A DNA stretch of 29,668 nucleotides from Alphaproteobacteria bacterium (GTDB lineage: Bacteria > Pseudomonadota > Alphaproteobacteria > Rhizobiales > Devosiaceae), in contig JAHJOS010000630.1 in NCBI GenBank assembly GCA_018820005.1, forward strand, positions 1-29,668, written 5' to 3'. A program made the position numbers and the translations under genes. This document shows positions 1-7,089 of this stretch, piece after piece; position 1 is the first letter of the stretch, and every line of letters starts with the position of its first letter. The notes under the pieces are model-generated. The model saw only the letters and a list, made by a program, of their open reading frames with translations. It was not told the DNA's origin and did no database searches.

Positions 1-369
1 GCACCAGGTGCCGCCCGACCGATACAGTCCCATCAGCTTGGTATTGCCTTCCGGCTTGATGGTGACTTCGGTTTCGAGCACGAAGCGGCGCTGCGGTGGC
101 TCGATCACAGTCAGCGAGTTGGCGTCGCTGGCATAGGCCGATAGCACCAGCGGCGCGCCGTCGATGGCAATCGAGCCCAGGCTCAGCTCATCGCCATCGA
201 GCACCAGCGGCGTGCCGGCGACGGTGTCGGCGGCCGGTTCGATGGTCAACTGGGCGCGCACGCGCGTATCGACTTCGCCAATAAGGAAGTCGAGATCAAC
301 CGACACAATCTTGTAGGGGCTCGGAGTGTAGTCCTTGAGATAGATGGTGTGTTCGGTTTCAGTGCGCAT
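1..369 (-). CDS. pepN: Aminopeptidase N, N-terminal part (cut by window edge)
   Basis: Only the first 123 codons are present; the gene continues beyond base 1. The product opens MRTETEHTIYLKDYTPSPY and has the DYxxPxYxI..VDLDF pattern of bacterial M1 aminopeptidase N, followed by the beta-rich N-terminal domain with LxLDGDxLxLxSIxIDG and GNTxLxGLYRSGGTWC, which line up with remembered E. coli PepN. PepN is a cytoplasmic zinc metallopeptidase that trims N-terminal residues from peptides. The zinc site (GxMEN, HExxH) lies in the missing part, so activity cannot be judged. The start is the ATG whose complement is at 367-369; no strong Shine-Dalgarno is visible. It is divergent from the ABC transporter gene at 692. 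The family call is firm. Confidence 0.9.
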   Translation of the reverse strand, partial: MRTETEHTIYLKDYTPSPYKIVSVDLDFLIGEVDTRVRAQLTIEPAADTVAGTPLVLDGDELSLGSIAIDGAPLVLSAYASDANSLTVIEPPQRRFVLETEVTIKPEGNTKLMGLYRSGGTWC

Positions 370-691
370 GAACGGTCCCGCTATAATTTCGGTCTGAAAG
401 TGACTGTGGCCGGGTTGCAACAGCAGACTCGGCGCTTTCGTGTATCCTATGCGGCCAGCGACCGCTCTGCCTCACTCTTCTACGTCAAATGGGACGGCAA
501 TGGGGAGAGGCAATCAGCGAGCGCCGTGCGTGGCTCCTCTGCGTCAATTGTGGACGTATCGAGCGCGCTATCCGACTTTCCCCGACCGGCGTCCTGCCTC
601 GGCCAATCTCTGACTGCGGGCGACAGGCGTCGCGGCGCCGTCCTCTTGGCCAGACCGACCGCCTCTCAGGCCTAAATTTTGGTGAACGATC
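370..691. other. Intergenic region between divergent pepN and ABC exporter
   Basis: About 320 bases without a convincing gene. Open frames here have no ribosome binding site and no recognisable protein character. The region must carry the promoters of both flanking genes. A TATAAT hexamer occurs at 382-387 on the plus strand, but I see no good -35 partner at the right distance. Near the right end, GGTGA lies a few bases before the ATG at 692. Confidence 0.5.
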
Positions 692-2545
692 ATGTTGCGT
701 TGGTTTGAACGACGGCTGGACCCCTATCCGCTTGGTGATCCGGCAGAGCCGCCCAAGGGGCTGCTGGCCTTTTGCCTGCACTATAGCCATGGCGCCAAGA
801 AATGGCTGGCCATGATGGCGCTGCTCGCGGCCGGTGTGGCCGCCAGCGAAATCATCCTGTTTGGCTTCATCGGCGATATCGTCAACTGGCTCGCCGCGGC
901 CGATCGCGCCACCTTCATCCAGACCGATGGCTGGAAGCTGGCACTGATGGGCGTGGTGATCGTCGTGGTCATGCCCATACTGGTGCTGTTCTCCACGCTG
1001 ATCATGCACCAGACGCTGCTGAGCAATTTCCCGCAGCGTATCCGCTGGATGAGCCATCGCTATCTGATCCGCCAGTCCATGAGCTATTTCCAGGACGAGT
1101 TTGCGGGCCGCATCGGCGCCAAGCTGATGCAGACCTCGCTGGCCGTGCGCGAAGTGGTCATGAAGCTGCTCGACATGCTGGTCTATGTCGTCGTCTATTT
1201 CGTCGGCGCCGTGCTGTTGGCCGCATCGTCCGATTGGCGCTTGGCAGTGCCGTTTCTGGTCTGGGTCGTCGCTTATATCTTCCTGATGCGCTACTTCATC
1301 CCGCGTCTGGGCAAGATCTCCCAGGCCCAGGCCGATGCGCGCTCGCTGATGACCGGCCGCATTGTCGACAGCTATTCCAACATCGCCACGGTCAAGCTCT
1401 TCTCCCATTCCAATCGCGAGGAGGGCTACGCCAAGGAGGCGATGGACCAGTTCCTCGACACTGCCTACAAGCAGATGCGTCTGTTCTCGGTGCTCAATAT
1501 CCTGGTCAACTGGTCCGGCGCGATCCTGCTGTTTTCGGTGGGTGCCACCGGCATCTGGCTCTGGCTACAGGGCGCCATGACGCCCGGCGCGCTTGCAGTT
1601 TCGCTCGGTCTGGTCATGCGCTTTCAGGGCATGAGCCAGTGGGTGATGTGGGAAATGTCCTCGCTGTTTGAAAACATCGGCACCGTGCGCGACGGCATTT
1701 CGTCGATTTCGCTGCCGCGCGTGGTCACCGACGACACGGCGGCCCAGCCGCTCGGCACAGTCAAGGGCGATATCAGGTTCGACAATGTCTCGTTCCACTA
1801 TGGCAAGACGGGCGGCGTCATCGAGGGCCTCAACCTTCACATCAAGCCCGGCGAAAAGATCGGCCTGGTTGGACGCTCCGGCGCGGGCAAGTCCACTATC
1901 GTCAATCTGCTGCTGCGCTTTTACGACCGGGCCGACGGCCATATCCTGATCGATGGTCAGGATATTGCCACCGTCACCCAGGACAGCCTGCGCGCCAATA
2001 TCGGCGTGGTCACCCAGGATACCTCGCTGCTGCACCGATCGGTGCGCGAGAACATCCTTTATGGCCGCCCCGACGCCACCGAAGAGATGATGCGCGAGGC
2101 CGCCGATCTGGCCGAGACATCGGACTTCATCAAGGGCCTGAGCGATCCCAAGGGCCGCAAGGGCTTTGATGCCCATGTCGGCGAGCGGGGCGTCAAGCTC
2201 TCGGGTGGCCAGCGTCAGCGCATCGCCATTGCCCGCGTGCTGCTCAAGAACGCGCCGATCCTGGTGCTCGATGAAGCCACCTCGGCCCTCGATTCCGAGG
2301 CTGAAGCTGCTATCCAGAGCCAGCTGCAATTGCTGATGCGCGGCAAGACGGTGATCGCCATCGCCCATCGGCTCTCCACCATCGCCATGATGGATCGGCT
2401 GGTGGTGCTCGACAAGGGCAAGGTCATTGAGACCGGCACCCACGCCGAACTGCTGCAAAGCGGCGGCATCTACGCCAGCCTGTGGAACCGCCAGTCCGGC
2501 GGCTTCATCGACGCCGACACCGACAGCACTGAGGCGGCGCAGTGA
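692..2545 (+). CDS. ABC exporter half-transporter 1 (fused permease-ATPase)
   Basis: A 617-residue fusion of a six-helix type IV exporter membrane domain (about residues 30-330) and a nucleotide-binding domain (about 355-600). Visible motifs are Walker A GRSGAGKST at 394-402, the ABC signature LSGGQ at 503-507, Walker B ILVLDE at 523-528, and the switch histidine H559 in IAHRLST. All catalytic residues are intact, so this half should hydrolyse ATP. The family moves lipids, peptides or drugs out of the cytoplasm; the substrate cannot be read from sequence. A paralogue follows at 2924, and pairs like this often form heterodimers, which is inferred here. The ATG at 692 has GGTGA just upstream. 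There is no signal peptide. Confidence 0.93.
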   Translation: MLRWFERRLDPYPLGDPAEPPKGLLAFCLHYSHGAKKWLAMMALLAAGVAASEIILFGFIGDIVNWLAAADRATFIQTDGWKLALMGVVIVVVMPILVLFSTLIMHQTLLSNFPQRIRWMSHRYLIRQSMSYFQDEFAGRIGAKLMQTSLAVREVVMKLLDMLVYVVVYFVGAVLLAASSDWRLAVPFLVWVVAYIFLMRYFIPRLGKISQAQADARSLMTGRIVDSYSNIATVKLFSHSNREEGYAKEAMDQFLDTAYKQMRLFSVLNILVNWSGAILLFSVGATGIWLWLQGAMTPGALAVSLGLVMRFQGMSQWVMWEMSSLFENIGTVRDGISSISLPRVVTDDTAAQPLGTVKGDIRFDNVSFHYGKTGGVIEGLNLHIKPGEKIGLVGRSGAGKSTIVNLLLRFYDRADGHILIDGQDIATVTQDSLRANIGVVTQDTSLLHRSVRENILYGRPDATEEMMREAADLAETSDFIKGLSDPKGRKGFDAHVGERGVKLSGGQRQRIAIARVLLKNAPILVLDEATSALDSEAEAAIQSQLQLLMRGKTVIAIAHRLSTIAMMDRLVVLDKGKVIETGTHAELLQSGGIYASLWNRQSGGFIDADTDSTEAAQ

Positions 2546-2583
2546 TGGGCATTGCGCACCATGCGGCCACACCACAATCGCCT

Positions 2584-2656
2584 CCCGCGGACTTGATCCG
2601 CGGGTCGCGCGCAACTCGGCACGCTCTGACAGTGACCCCCGGATCAAGTCCGGGGG
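2584..2656. repeat. Inverted pair of REP-like palindromes
   Basis: Two stem-loops lie 31 bp apart just after the first ABC gene. The first (2584-2604) has 8-bp arms CCCGCGGA / TCCGCGGG around CTTGA. The second (2636-2656) has 8-bp arms CCCCCGGA / TCCGGGGG around TCAAG. The second is essentially the reverse complement of the first (shared core GGACTTGATCC), so they are two copies of one element in opposite orientation, as in bacterial REP doublets. GGACTTGATCC cores are common dispersed repeats in Rhizobiales genomes. The pair may also slow transcription or protect the 3' end of the upstream mRNA. Confidence 0.8.
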
Positions 2657-2730
2657 AAGCGTCGGTGGGTGTTGGGCCAACGCCGAACTAACCGCCTTCC
2701 AAACCGAACTACAAACCAGAGGAGACCCAG

Positions 2731-2920
2731 ATGGGTAACATTATCGAAACGGCCATATCCGCGCACCGAAACCCCGCCTTCGGCGCCAAACGACAACCCG
2801 TGGACCGATTCCGACCCTGACCTGAGCCCAAGGCATCCACCGCAAAACGGCATTCCGTTTTTCCGGCATGGCAATGCCCAAAAGTATCTCCGTCAGGCGC
2901 GGCTCAAAATAACGAGCTAA
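2731..2920 (+). pseudogene. Small 62-residue ORF with an apparent +1 frameshift, between two ABC exporters
   Basis: An ATG at 2731 has a strong ribosome binding site (AGAGGAGA, about 6 bases upstream). It encodes MGNIIETAISAHRNPAFGA, then in that frame KRQPVDRFRP and a stop at 2818-2820. If one A of the AAA at 2788-2790 is skipped, the reading continues as NDNPWTDSDPDLSPRHP and on to ...QKYLRQARLKITS, stopping with TAA at 2918-2920, only three bases before the ATG of the second ABC gene. The joined product (19 + 43 residues) is hydrophilic, charged and unrecognised by me. The strong ribosome binding site, the tight spacing to the next start and the natural join AFGA-NDNPW suggest one gene. 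The shift could be a sequencing error, a true mutation or programmed frameshifting. No function is proposed. Confidence 0.55.
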
Positions 2921-2923
2921 AAA

Positions 2924-4780
2924 ATGTTCAACCGCGTCATCGACTATTTCGACAATCTCTATTCGCCCACCGCGCTCGCCGAAAACCGGCAGCCGCCCAT
3001 GGGCCTTCGTCCCTTCGTCACCTATTTCATCAATCAGTTCCGCCTGGCATTCATCATCCGCATCGTGCTGGTGGCGATCGGCTCGGTCGCCGATGCCCTG
3101 ATGCCGGTGTTTGTCGGTCTCGTGGTCGGCATGCTGGCCACCACCCCGCCCGGCGAGATGTTCACCGTCAACGGCCAGACCTTCCTGTGGATGGTTGCCG
3201 TCGTGGTCATCGTGCGGCCCACCACCTTCCTGCTCGATACCCTGATCCGTAACCACGGCATTGTGCCCAATCTGGTCGATCTGGTGCGCTGGCAAAGCCA
3301 CTGGCATGTGATCCGCCAGAGCTGGACCTTCTTCCAGAACGACTTTGCCGGCCGCATCGCCAACAAGATCATCCAGGCCGGCGAAGCCATCGAGATCGGG
3401 GTGAACCTGACCATCGATGCTGCCTGGTATGCGCTGGTGTTCGTGGTGGTGGCCATTGTCGTGCTGGCCCGGCTCGATCCGGTGCTGCTGGTGCCCATAG
3501 CGGTCTGGTTGCTGTTCTATGCAATCCTGTTTTCCATCGCCATGCCGCTGATCGCCCGCTATTCCGAGGACCTCTCGGAATCCAAGTCGGTGATGACCGG
3601 CCGGATCGTGGATAGCTACACCAATATCCAGACCCTCAAGACCTTCTCGACCGGCGAACACGAAGACCTTTACGTCGCCGATTCCATCGGTGAACACGCC
3701 GTCAGCTTCCGCAAGCTGATGCGGGTGTTCACCTATATGTGGTCGACGCTGTTCCTGCTCAACGCCGGGCTAGTGGTCTCGGTGACATGGCTGGCGCTAA
3801 AGGGCTGGAACGATGGCGTGCTGACGGCGGCGGCCGTGGCAACCGCCATCCCCTTCGCGCTACAGATCATGAACATGAGTGGCTGGATCCTTGAAATCGG
3901 CTCCAACATCTTCCGCCAGGTGGGCAATGTCCGCGATTCCATGGACACCATTGCCCAGCCGCTGACCATGCTGGATGCTCCTGACGCCCAGCCGCTCAAG
4001 GTCACCAAGGGCGAGCTGGTCTATGACAATGTCAGCTTCAACTACTGGCGCGGCAAGACCGGCAGCGTCATCGAGGATTTCCACATCACCATCGCCCCCG
4101 GCGAAAAGATCGGCCTGGTCGGGCGCTCGGGCTCGGGCAAGTCGACGCTGGTCAATCTGGCGCTGCGGATGTTCGACGTGCAGGACGGCGCGATCCGCAT
4201 CGACGGGCAGGATGTGCGCAATGTCACCCAGGAGAGTGTGCGGGCGGCCATTGGCCTGGTCAGCCAGGATACGTCCCTGCTGCACCGCTCCATCCGCGAA
4301 AATCTCAAATACGGCCGCCAGTCGGCGTCTGACGCAGAGATGATCGAGGCCGCCGAGCAGGCCAAGGTGCACGATGTCATCATGGGCCTGGTCGATCCCA
4401 AGGGGTTCACCGGCTACGATGCCCATGTCGGCGAGCGGGGCGTCAAGCTCTCGGGTGGTCAGCGCCAGCGCGTTGCCATTGCCCGGGTGCTGCTCAAGAA
4501 CGCGCCGATCCTGGTGCTCGACGAAGCCACCTCGGCCCTCGATTCCGAGGTCGAGGCGGCCATTCAGGAGCAGCTGACCACGCTCATGCAGGGCAAGAGC
4601 GTGATTGCGATTGCCCATCGCCTGTCCACCATCGCCGCCATGGATCGCCTGGTGGTGCTGGAAAAGGGGCAGATCGTCGAGCAGGGCACCCATGCCCAGC
4701 TGCTGGCCTCAGGCGGACATTATGCGAGCCTGTGGGAGCGCCAGTCCGGCGGCTTCCTCGATCTTGATGTGACAACGTAA
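2924..4780 (+). CDS. ABC exporter half-transporter 2 (fused permease-ATPase)
   Basis: A 618-residue fused permease-ATPase with the same architecture as its neighbour at 692: six membrane helices in about residues 30-335, then the nucleotide-binding domain. Walker A GRSGSGKST is at 400-408, LSGGQ at 509-513, Walker B ILVLDE at 529-534 and the switch histidine is H565. Both ATP sites therefore look competent. It starts three bases after the small frameshifted ORF, which suggests translational coupling; its own ribosome binding site (CGAG) is weak. A 133-base block covering the signature and Walker B is about 95 percent identical in DNA to the first ABC gene. It probably works with the upstream half as a heterodimeric exporter of unknown substrate. 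Confidence 0.93.
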   Translation: MFNRVIDYFDNLYSPTALAENRQPPMGLRPFVTYFINQFRLAFIIRIVLVAIGSVADALMPVFVGLVVGMLATTPPGEMFTVNGQTFLWMVAVVVIVRPTTFLLDTLIRNHGIVPNLVDLVRWQSHWHVIRQSWTFFQNDFAGRIANKIIQAGEAIEIGVNLTIDAAWYALVFVVVAIVVLARLDPVLLVPIAVWLLFYAILFSIAMPLIARYSEDLSESKSVMTGRIVDSYTNIQTLKTFSTGEHEDLYVADSIGEHAVSFRKLMRVFTYMWSTLFLLNAGLVVSVTWLALKGWNDGVLTAAAVATAIPFALQIMNMSGWILEIGSNIFRQVGNVRDSMDTIAQPLTMLDAPDAQPLKVTKGELVYDNVSFNYWRGKTGSVIEDFHITIAPGEKIGLVGRSGSGKSTLVNLALRMFDVQDGAIRIDGQDVRNVTQESVRAAIGLVSQDTSLLHRSIRENLKYGRQSASDAEMIEAAEQAKVHDVIMGLVDPKGFTGYDAHVGERGVKLSGGQRQRVAIARVLLKNAPILVLDEATSALDSEVEAAIQEQLTTLMQGKSVIAIAHRLSTIAAMDRLVVLEKGQIVEQGTHAQLLASGGHYASLWERQSGGFLDLDVTT

Positions 4781-4784
4781 TATG

Positions 4785-4814
4785 TGGTGTCGCGCGCTCC
4801 GGCGCGCGGCACCA
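4785..4814. terminator. Strong hairpin between convergent genes
   Basis: A 13-bp stem with one G-T pair and the loop TCCG (arms 4785-4797 and 4802-4814) sits four bases after the second ABC stop and 15 bases from the 3' end of the convergent GGDEF-EAL gene. There is no T-run on either side, so it is a non-classical terminator or an mRNA 3' stabiliser. Confidence 0.55.
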
Positions 4815-4829
4815 TAAAGGCCCGCGCCG

Positions 4830-6803
4830 CTAGCCGGTCGTGCCGTAATGGGGCTCTGCCGCACCGTCCCAGTCCTTGCGCCCATTGGTCAGGTAGGATG
4901 CCATTGCCGCTTCGGGCATCGGCCGGGCGAACAGATAGCCCTGCATCACCGTGCCACCCAGCCGCCGCAGCACGCCGAGCTGGGTTTCAGTCTCGATGCC
5001 TTCGAACACGCACGAAATCCCCAGATTGTGGCAGAGATCGATCGTGGTCTGGATGATTGCCCGGCTGGTTGGATCATGGGCGACGTCGGCCACAAAGCTG
5101 CGGTCGATCTTGATGCGGTTCAGCGGCAGTTTCTGCACGTGGGTGAGGCTCGAATGCCCGGTGCCGAAATCGTCCAGCGCAATGCGCGCGCCCAGCGCCA
5201 GCAGGGACAGCAGCGCCTCATTGGCCTGTTCCAGATCGCGCATCACGGCGGTTTCGGTAATTTCGAAATCGATCTGGCAGGGACGGCCGGCAGCCTCCAC
5301 CAGCGCCACGATATTGCGGATCGCCGTTGTCGAGCCGATATCATGTGCAGAAAGGTTCACCGACAGGCGCACGTGGCGGGGCAGGGTCTTGGCTGCTGCC
5401 AGAGCCTTGCGCAGCACCGTCTCGGTAATCTTGCAGATCAACCCGGTGCGCTCGGCCAGCGGAATGAACTCGGCTGGCGATATCTCCCCCAGGATCGGGC
5501 TGTTCCAGCGGGCCAGCACTTCAAAGCCCGTGGTCCGCTTGAGCGCCAGGTCGAACTGCGGCTGAAACAGGATATAGATTTCGCTCTCGAGATCGGCTGT
5601 GTGCAGGGCATGCTCGATTGAGCGCACCTTGCTGATCTCACAGGCATGCTGCTCGGAGAACACCACGGCCTTGCCGCGCCCCTCGCGCTTGGCAATGGAG
5701 GTGGCATAGTCCGCCCGATCAAACAGCTGCTCGGCGTCGTCTCCAGCAGTGGACGCGGCAAAGCCGACCGAAATCGTCAGGTGGATCGTTGCCCCCGGCA
5801 GGTCAAAAGACGATCGCATGGCTGTGCACAGCAGATCGCCACAGGTCTGCATCAGCGCCTCGTTGGTCGGGCCTTCCATGATCAATGCGAAATTGTCGCC
5901 GCCCAGGCGGGCCAGAAAGGTCGTCGGCCGGCGCAGGGTTTCGATGCGCCGCGCTACTTCGGTCAGCACCCGATTGCCGGTGATCTGGCCAAAGATGTCA
6001 TTGACCGACTTGAAGCTGTCCAGGTCGATCAGCGCCACGGCGACATGCCCGGCCGGCAGCGCCGCTATGCGGGCTTTCAGATGCCGGTCGAACCAGCGCC
6101 GGTTGGGTAGCCCGGTGAGGCTGTCCACATTGGCTAGCCGGTTGTTTTCATCCGAAAGCCGCTGGGTCTCGATCTGGCGCTGCGCAATGGCACTGCGCGA
6201 TGCCACCAGGGAACTGAAGTCGCGATAATTGCCCAGCAGGATCACCAGCAGCGCCACCACCACCACAACCATATTGACCGACAATGCGGTGAAAATGGCC
6301 TCTCCGGTTGTCGAGAAGAACAGCGTGAACGGCACCAGCACGCAGGCTGCCACGATCAGTGAGGCCGCGCGCACATGCATCAGGCAGAACATGCAGCCGA
6401 TGGTGGTGATGCCCATGAAAAACGCGATGTGTGATTGCTGGTAGCTATTGCCATAGGGGAAGAGCGCGATGGCCCAGGCGGTAAAGCCCAGCGATAGCGC
6501 CGCCGCTATCCACAGCATGCCACCCAGCGTCCGGCGGGCCTGGTCTGCATCGATCATCTCGTTGCGCCGCCGCCACCAGAACACCAGACGGATCAGGCAC
6601 ACTGCGGTTAGCGTGCCCGGAATGAGCACAGCCAGATAGTCCGGAGCGGTGCCATAGTGAGAGCCCGCCAGGATCAGAACATTGATCACCAGCATGATGT
6701 ACATCAGCGGAATTTGGCGCGCGAGGGCACGGGCCTGGGCCAGAATGAGGTCCGGCTCTTGGGGCGCGGCGAACGCCTTTAGTGCACGTGTCAGTCGCCT
6801 CAT
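4830..6803 (-). CDS. Membrane GGDEF-EAL protein, probable c-di-GMP phosphodiesterase
   Basis: A 657-residue protein. The N-terminus (about 25-200) holds about six membrane helices, then a short coiled linker, a GGDEF domain (about 220-385) and an EAL domain (about 400-650). The cyclase signature reads GGDNF (301-305) instead of GGDEF, and no RxxD inhibitory site lies before it, so cyclase activity is doubtful. The EAL domain looks complete: EVL at 428-430, SVNLS, ITET, DDFGTG from 544, KIDRSF, and EGIET with QGYLF. The likely job is breakdown of c-di-GMP at the inner membrane, with the GGDEF domain as a possible GTP sensor. The ATG at 6803 is chosen because GAGGGT precedes it; a TTG start at 6842 has no such site. 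The product would affect motility or biofilm, which is inferred. Confidence 0.9.
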   Translation of the reverse strand: MRRLTRALKAFAAPQEPDLILAQARALARQIPLMYIMLVINVLILAGSHYGTAPDYLAVLIPGTLTAVCLIRLVFWWRRRNEMIDADQARRTLGGMLWIAAALSLGFTAWAIALFPYGNSYQQSHIAFFMGITTIGCMFCLMHVRAASLIVAACVLVPFTLFFSTTGEAIFTALSVNMVVVVVALLVILLGNYRDFSSLVASRSAIAQRQIETQRLSDENNRLANVDSLTGLPNRRWFDRHLKARIAALPAGHVAVALIDLDSFKSVNDIFGQITGNRVLTEVARRIETLRRPTTFLARLGGDNFALIMEGPTNEALMQTCGDLLCTAMRSSFDLPGATIHLTISVGFAASTAGDDAEQLFDRADYATSIAKREGRGKAVVFSEQHACEISKVRSIEHALHTADLESEIYILFQPQFDLALKRTTGFEVLARWNSPILGEISPAEFIPLAERTGLICKITETVLRKALAAAKTLPRHVRLSVNLSAHDIGSTTAIRNIVALVEAAGRPCQIDFEITETAVMRDLEQANEALLSLLALGARIALDDFGTGHSSLTHVQKLPLNRIKIDRSFVADVAHDPTSRAIIQTTIDLCHNLGISCVFEGIETETQLGVLRRLGGTVMQGYLFARPMPEAAMASYLTNGRKDWDGAAEPHYGTTG

Positions 6804-6998
6804 CGCAGAATTACCCTCACAGAAGAGTAAAATAGACCGCAAAACCTAACGCAACGGTAAATCGCGACGGTTTGTATTGTCTCGATCTCAGTAAATATCG
6901 CCCGCAGCCGACCAACCGGCGCCCCGGCAGGTGCGAACATGGTCATGTTTCCCCATCGCCCCCATTGGAAGCTGTCGCGCTTCCAGCTAGAACCCGAT

Positions 6999-7010
6999 GC
7001 AATCGATTGC
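6999..7010. promoter_or_regulatory. Palindrome GCAATCGATTGC, candidate LacI-type operator
   Basis: A perfect 12-bp palindrome with a central CG, 79 bases before the beta-mannosidase start. The GCAA-n-CG-n-TTGC layout resembles LacI/PurR-family operators, which often control glycoside use. A single 12-bp palindrome is expected several times by chance in a window this size, so only its position and form favour it. No LacI-family gene is present in the window. Confidence 0.3.
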
Positions 7011-7089
7011 GCGCCGCGCCGACTGCAGCTGTCCGGGCACTCGGGCCGGGCAGGTTTGGCCGCGCCGCCGCCCACTGGAGAAGACGTCA

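Noticed and set aside
485..1408. Long minus-strand open frame over the first ABC gene, and similar long frames opposite most real genes.
   Set aside because: These are shadows caused by high GC and codon bias; their His/Asp/Gln-rich or Arg-rich translations have no domain character.
2844..2862. AAAACGG-CATT-CCGTTTT hairpin with a T-run, and an overlapping alternative pairing GGCATT/AATGCC, looking like an attenuator before the second ABC gene.
   Set aside because: It lies inside the probable coding sequence of the small frameshifted gene, the stem is short and half A-T, and the 29-codon leader reading is better explained as part of that gene.
6804..6842. TTG-started extension of the GGDEF-EAL protein.
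   Set aside because: The ATG at 6803 has a GAGGGT site; the extension has none and adds no conserved residues.
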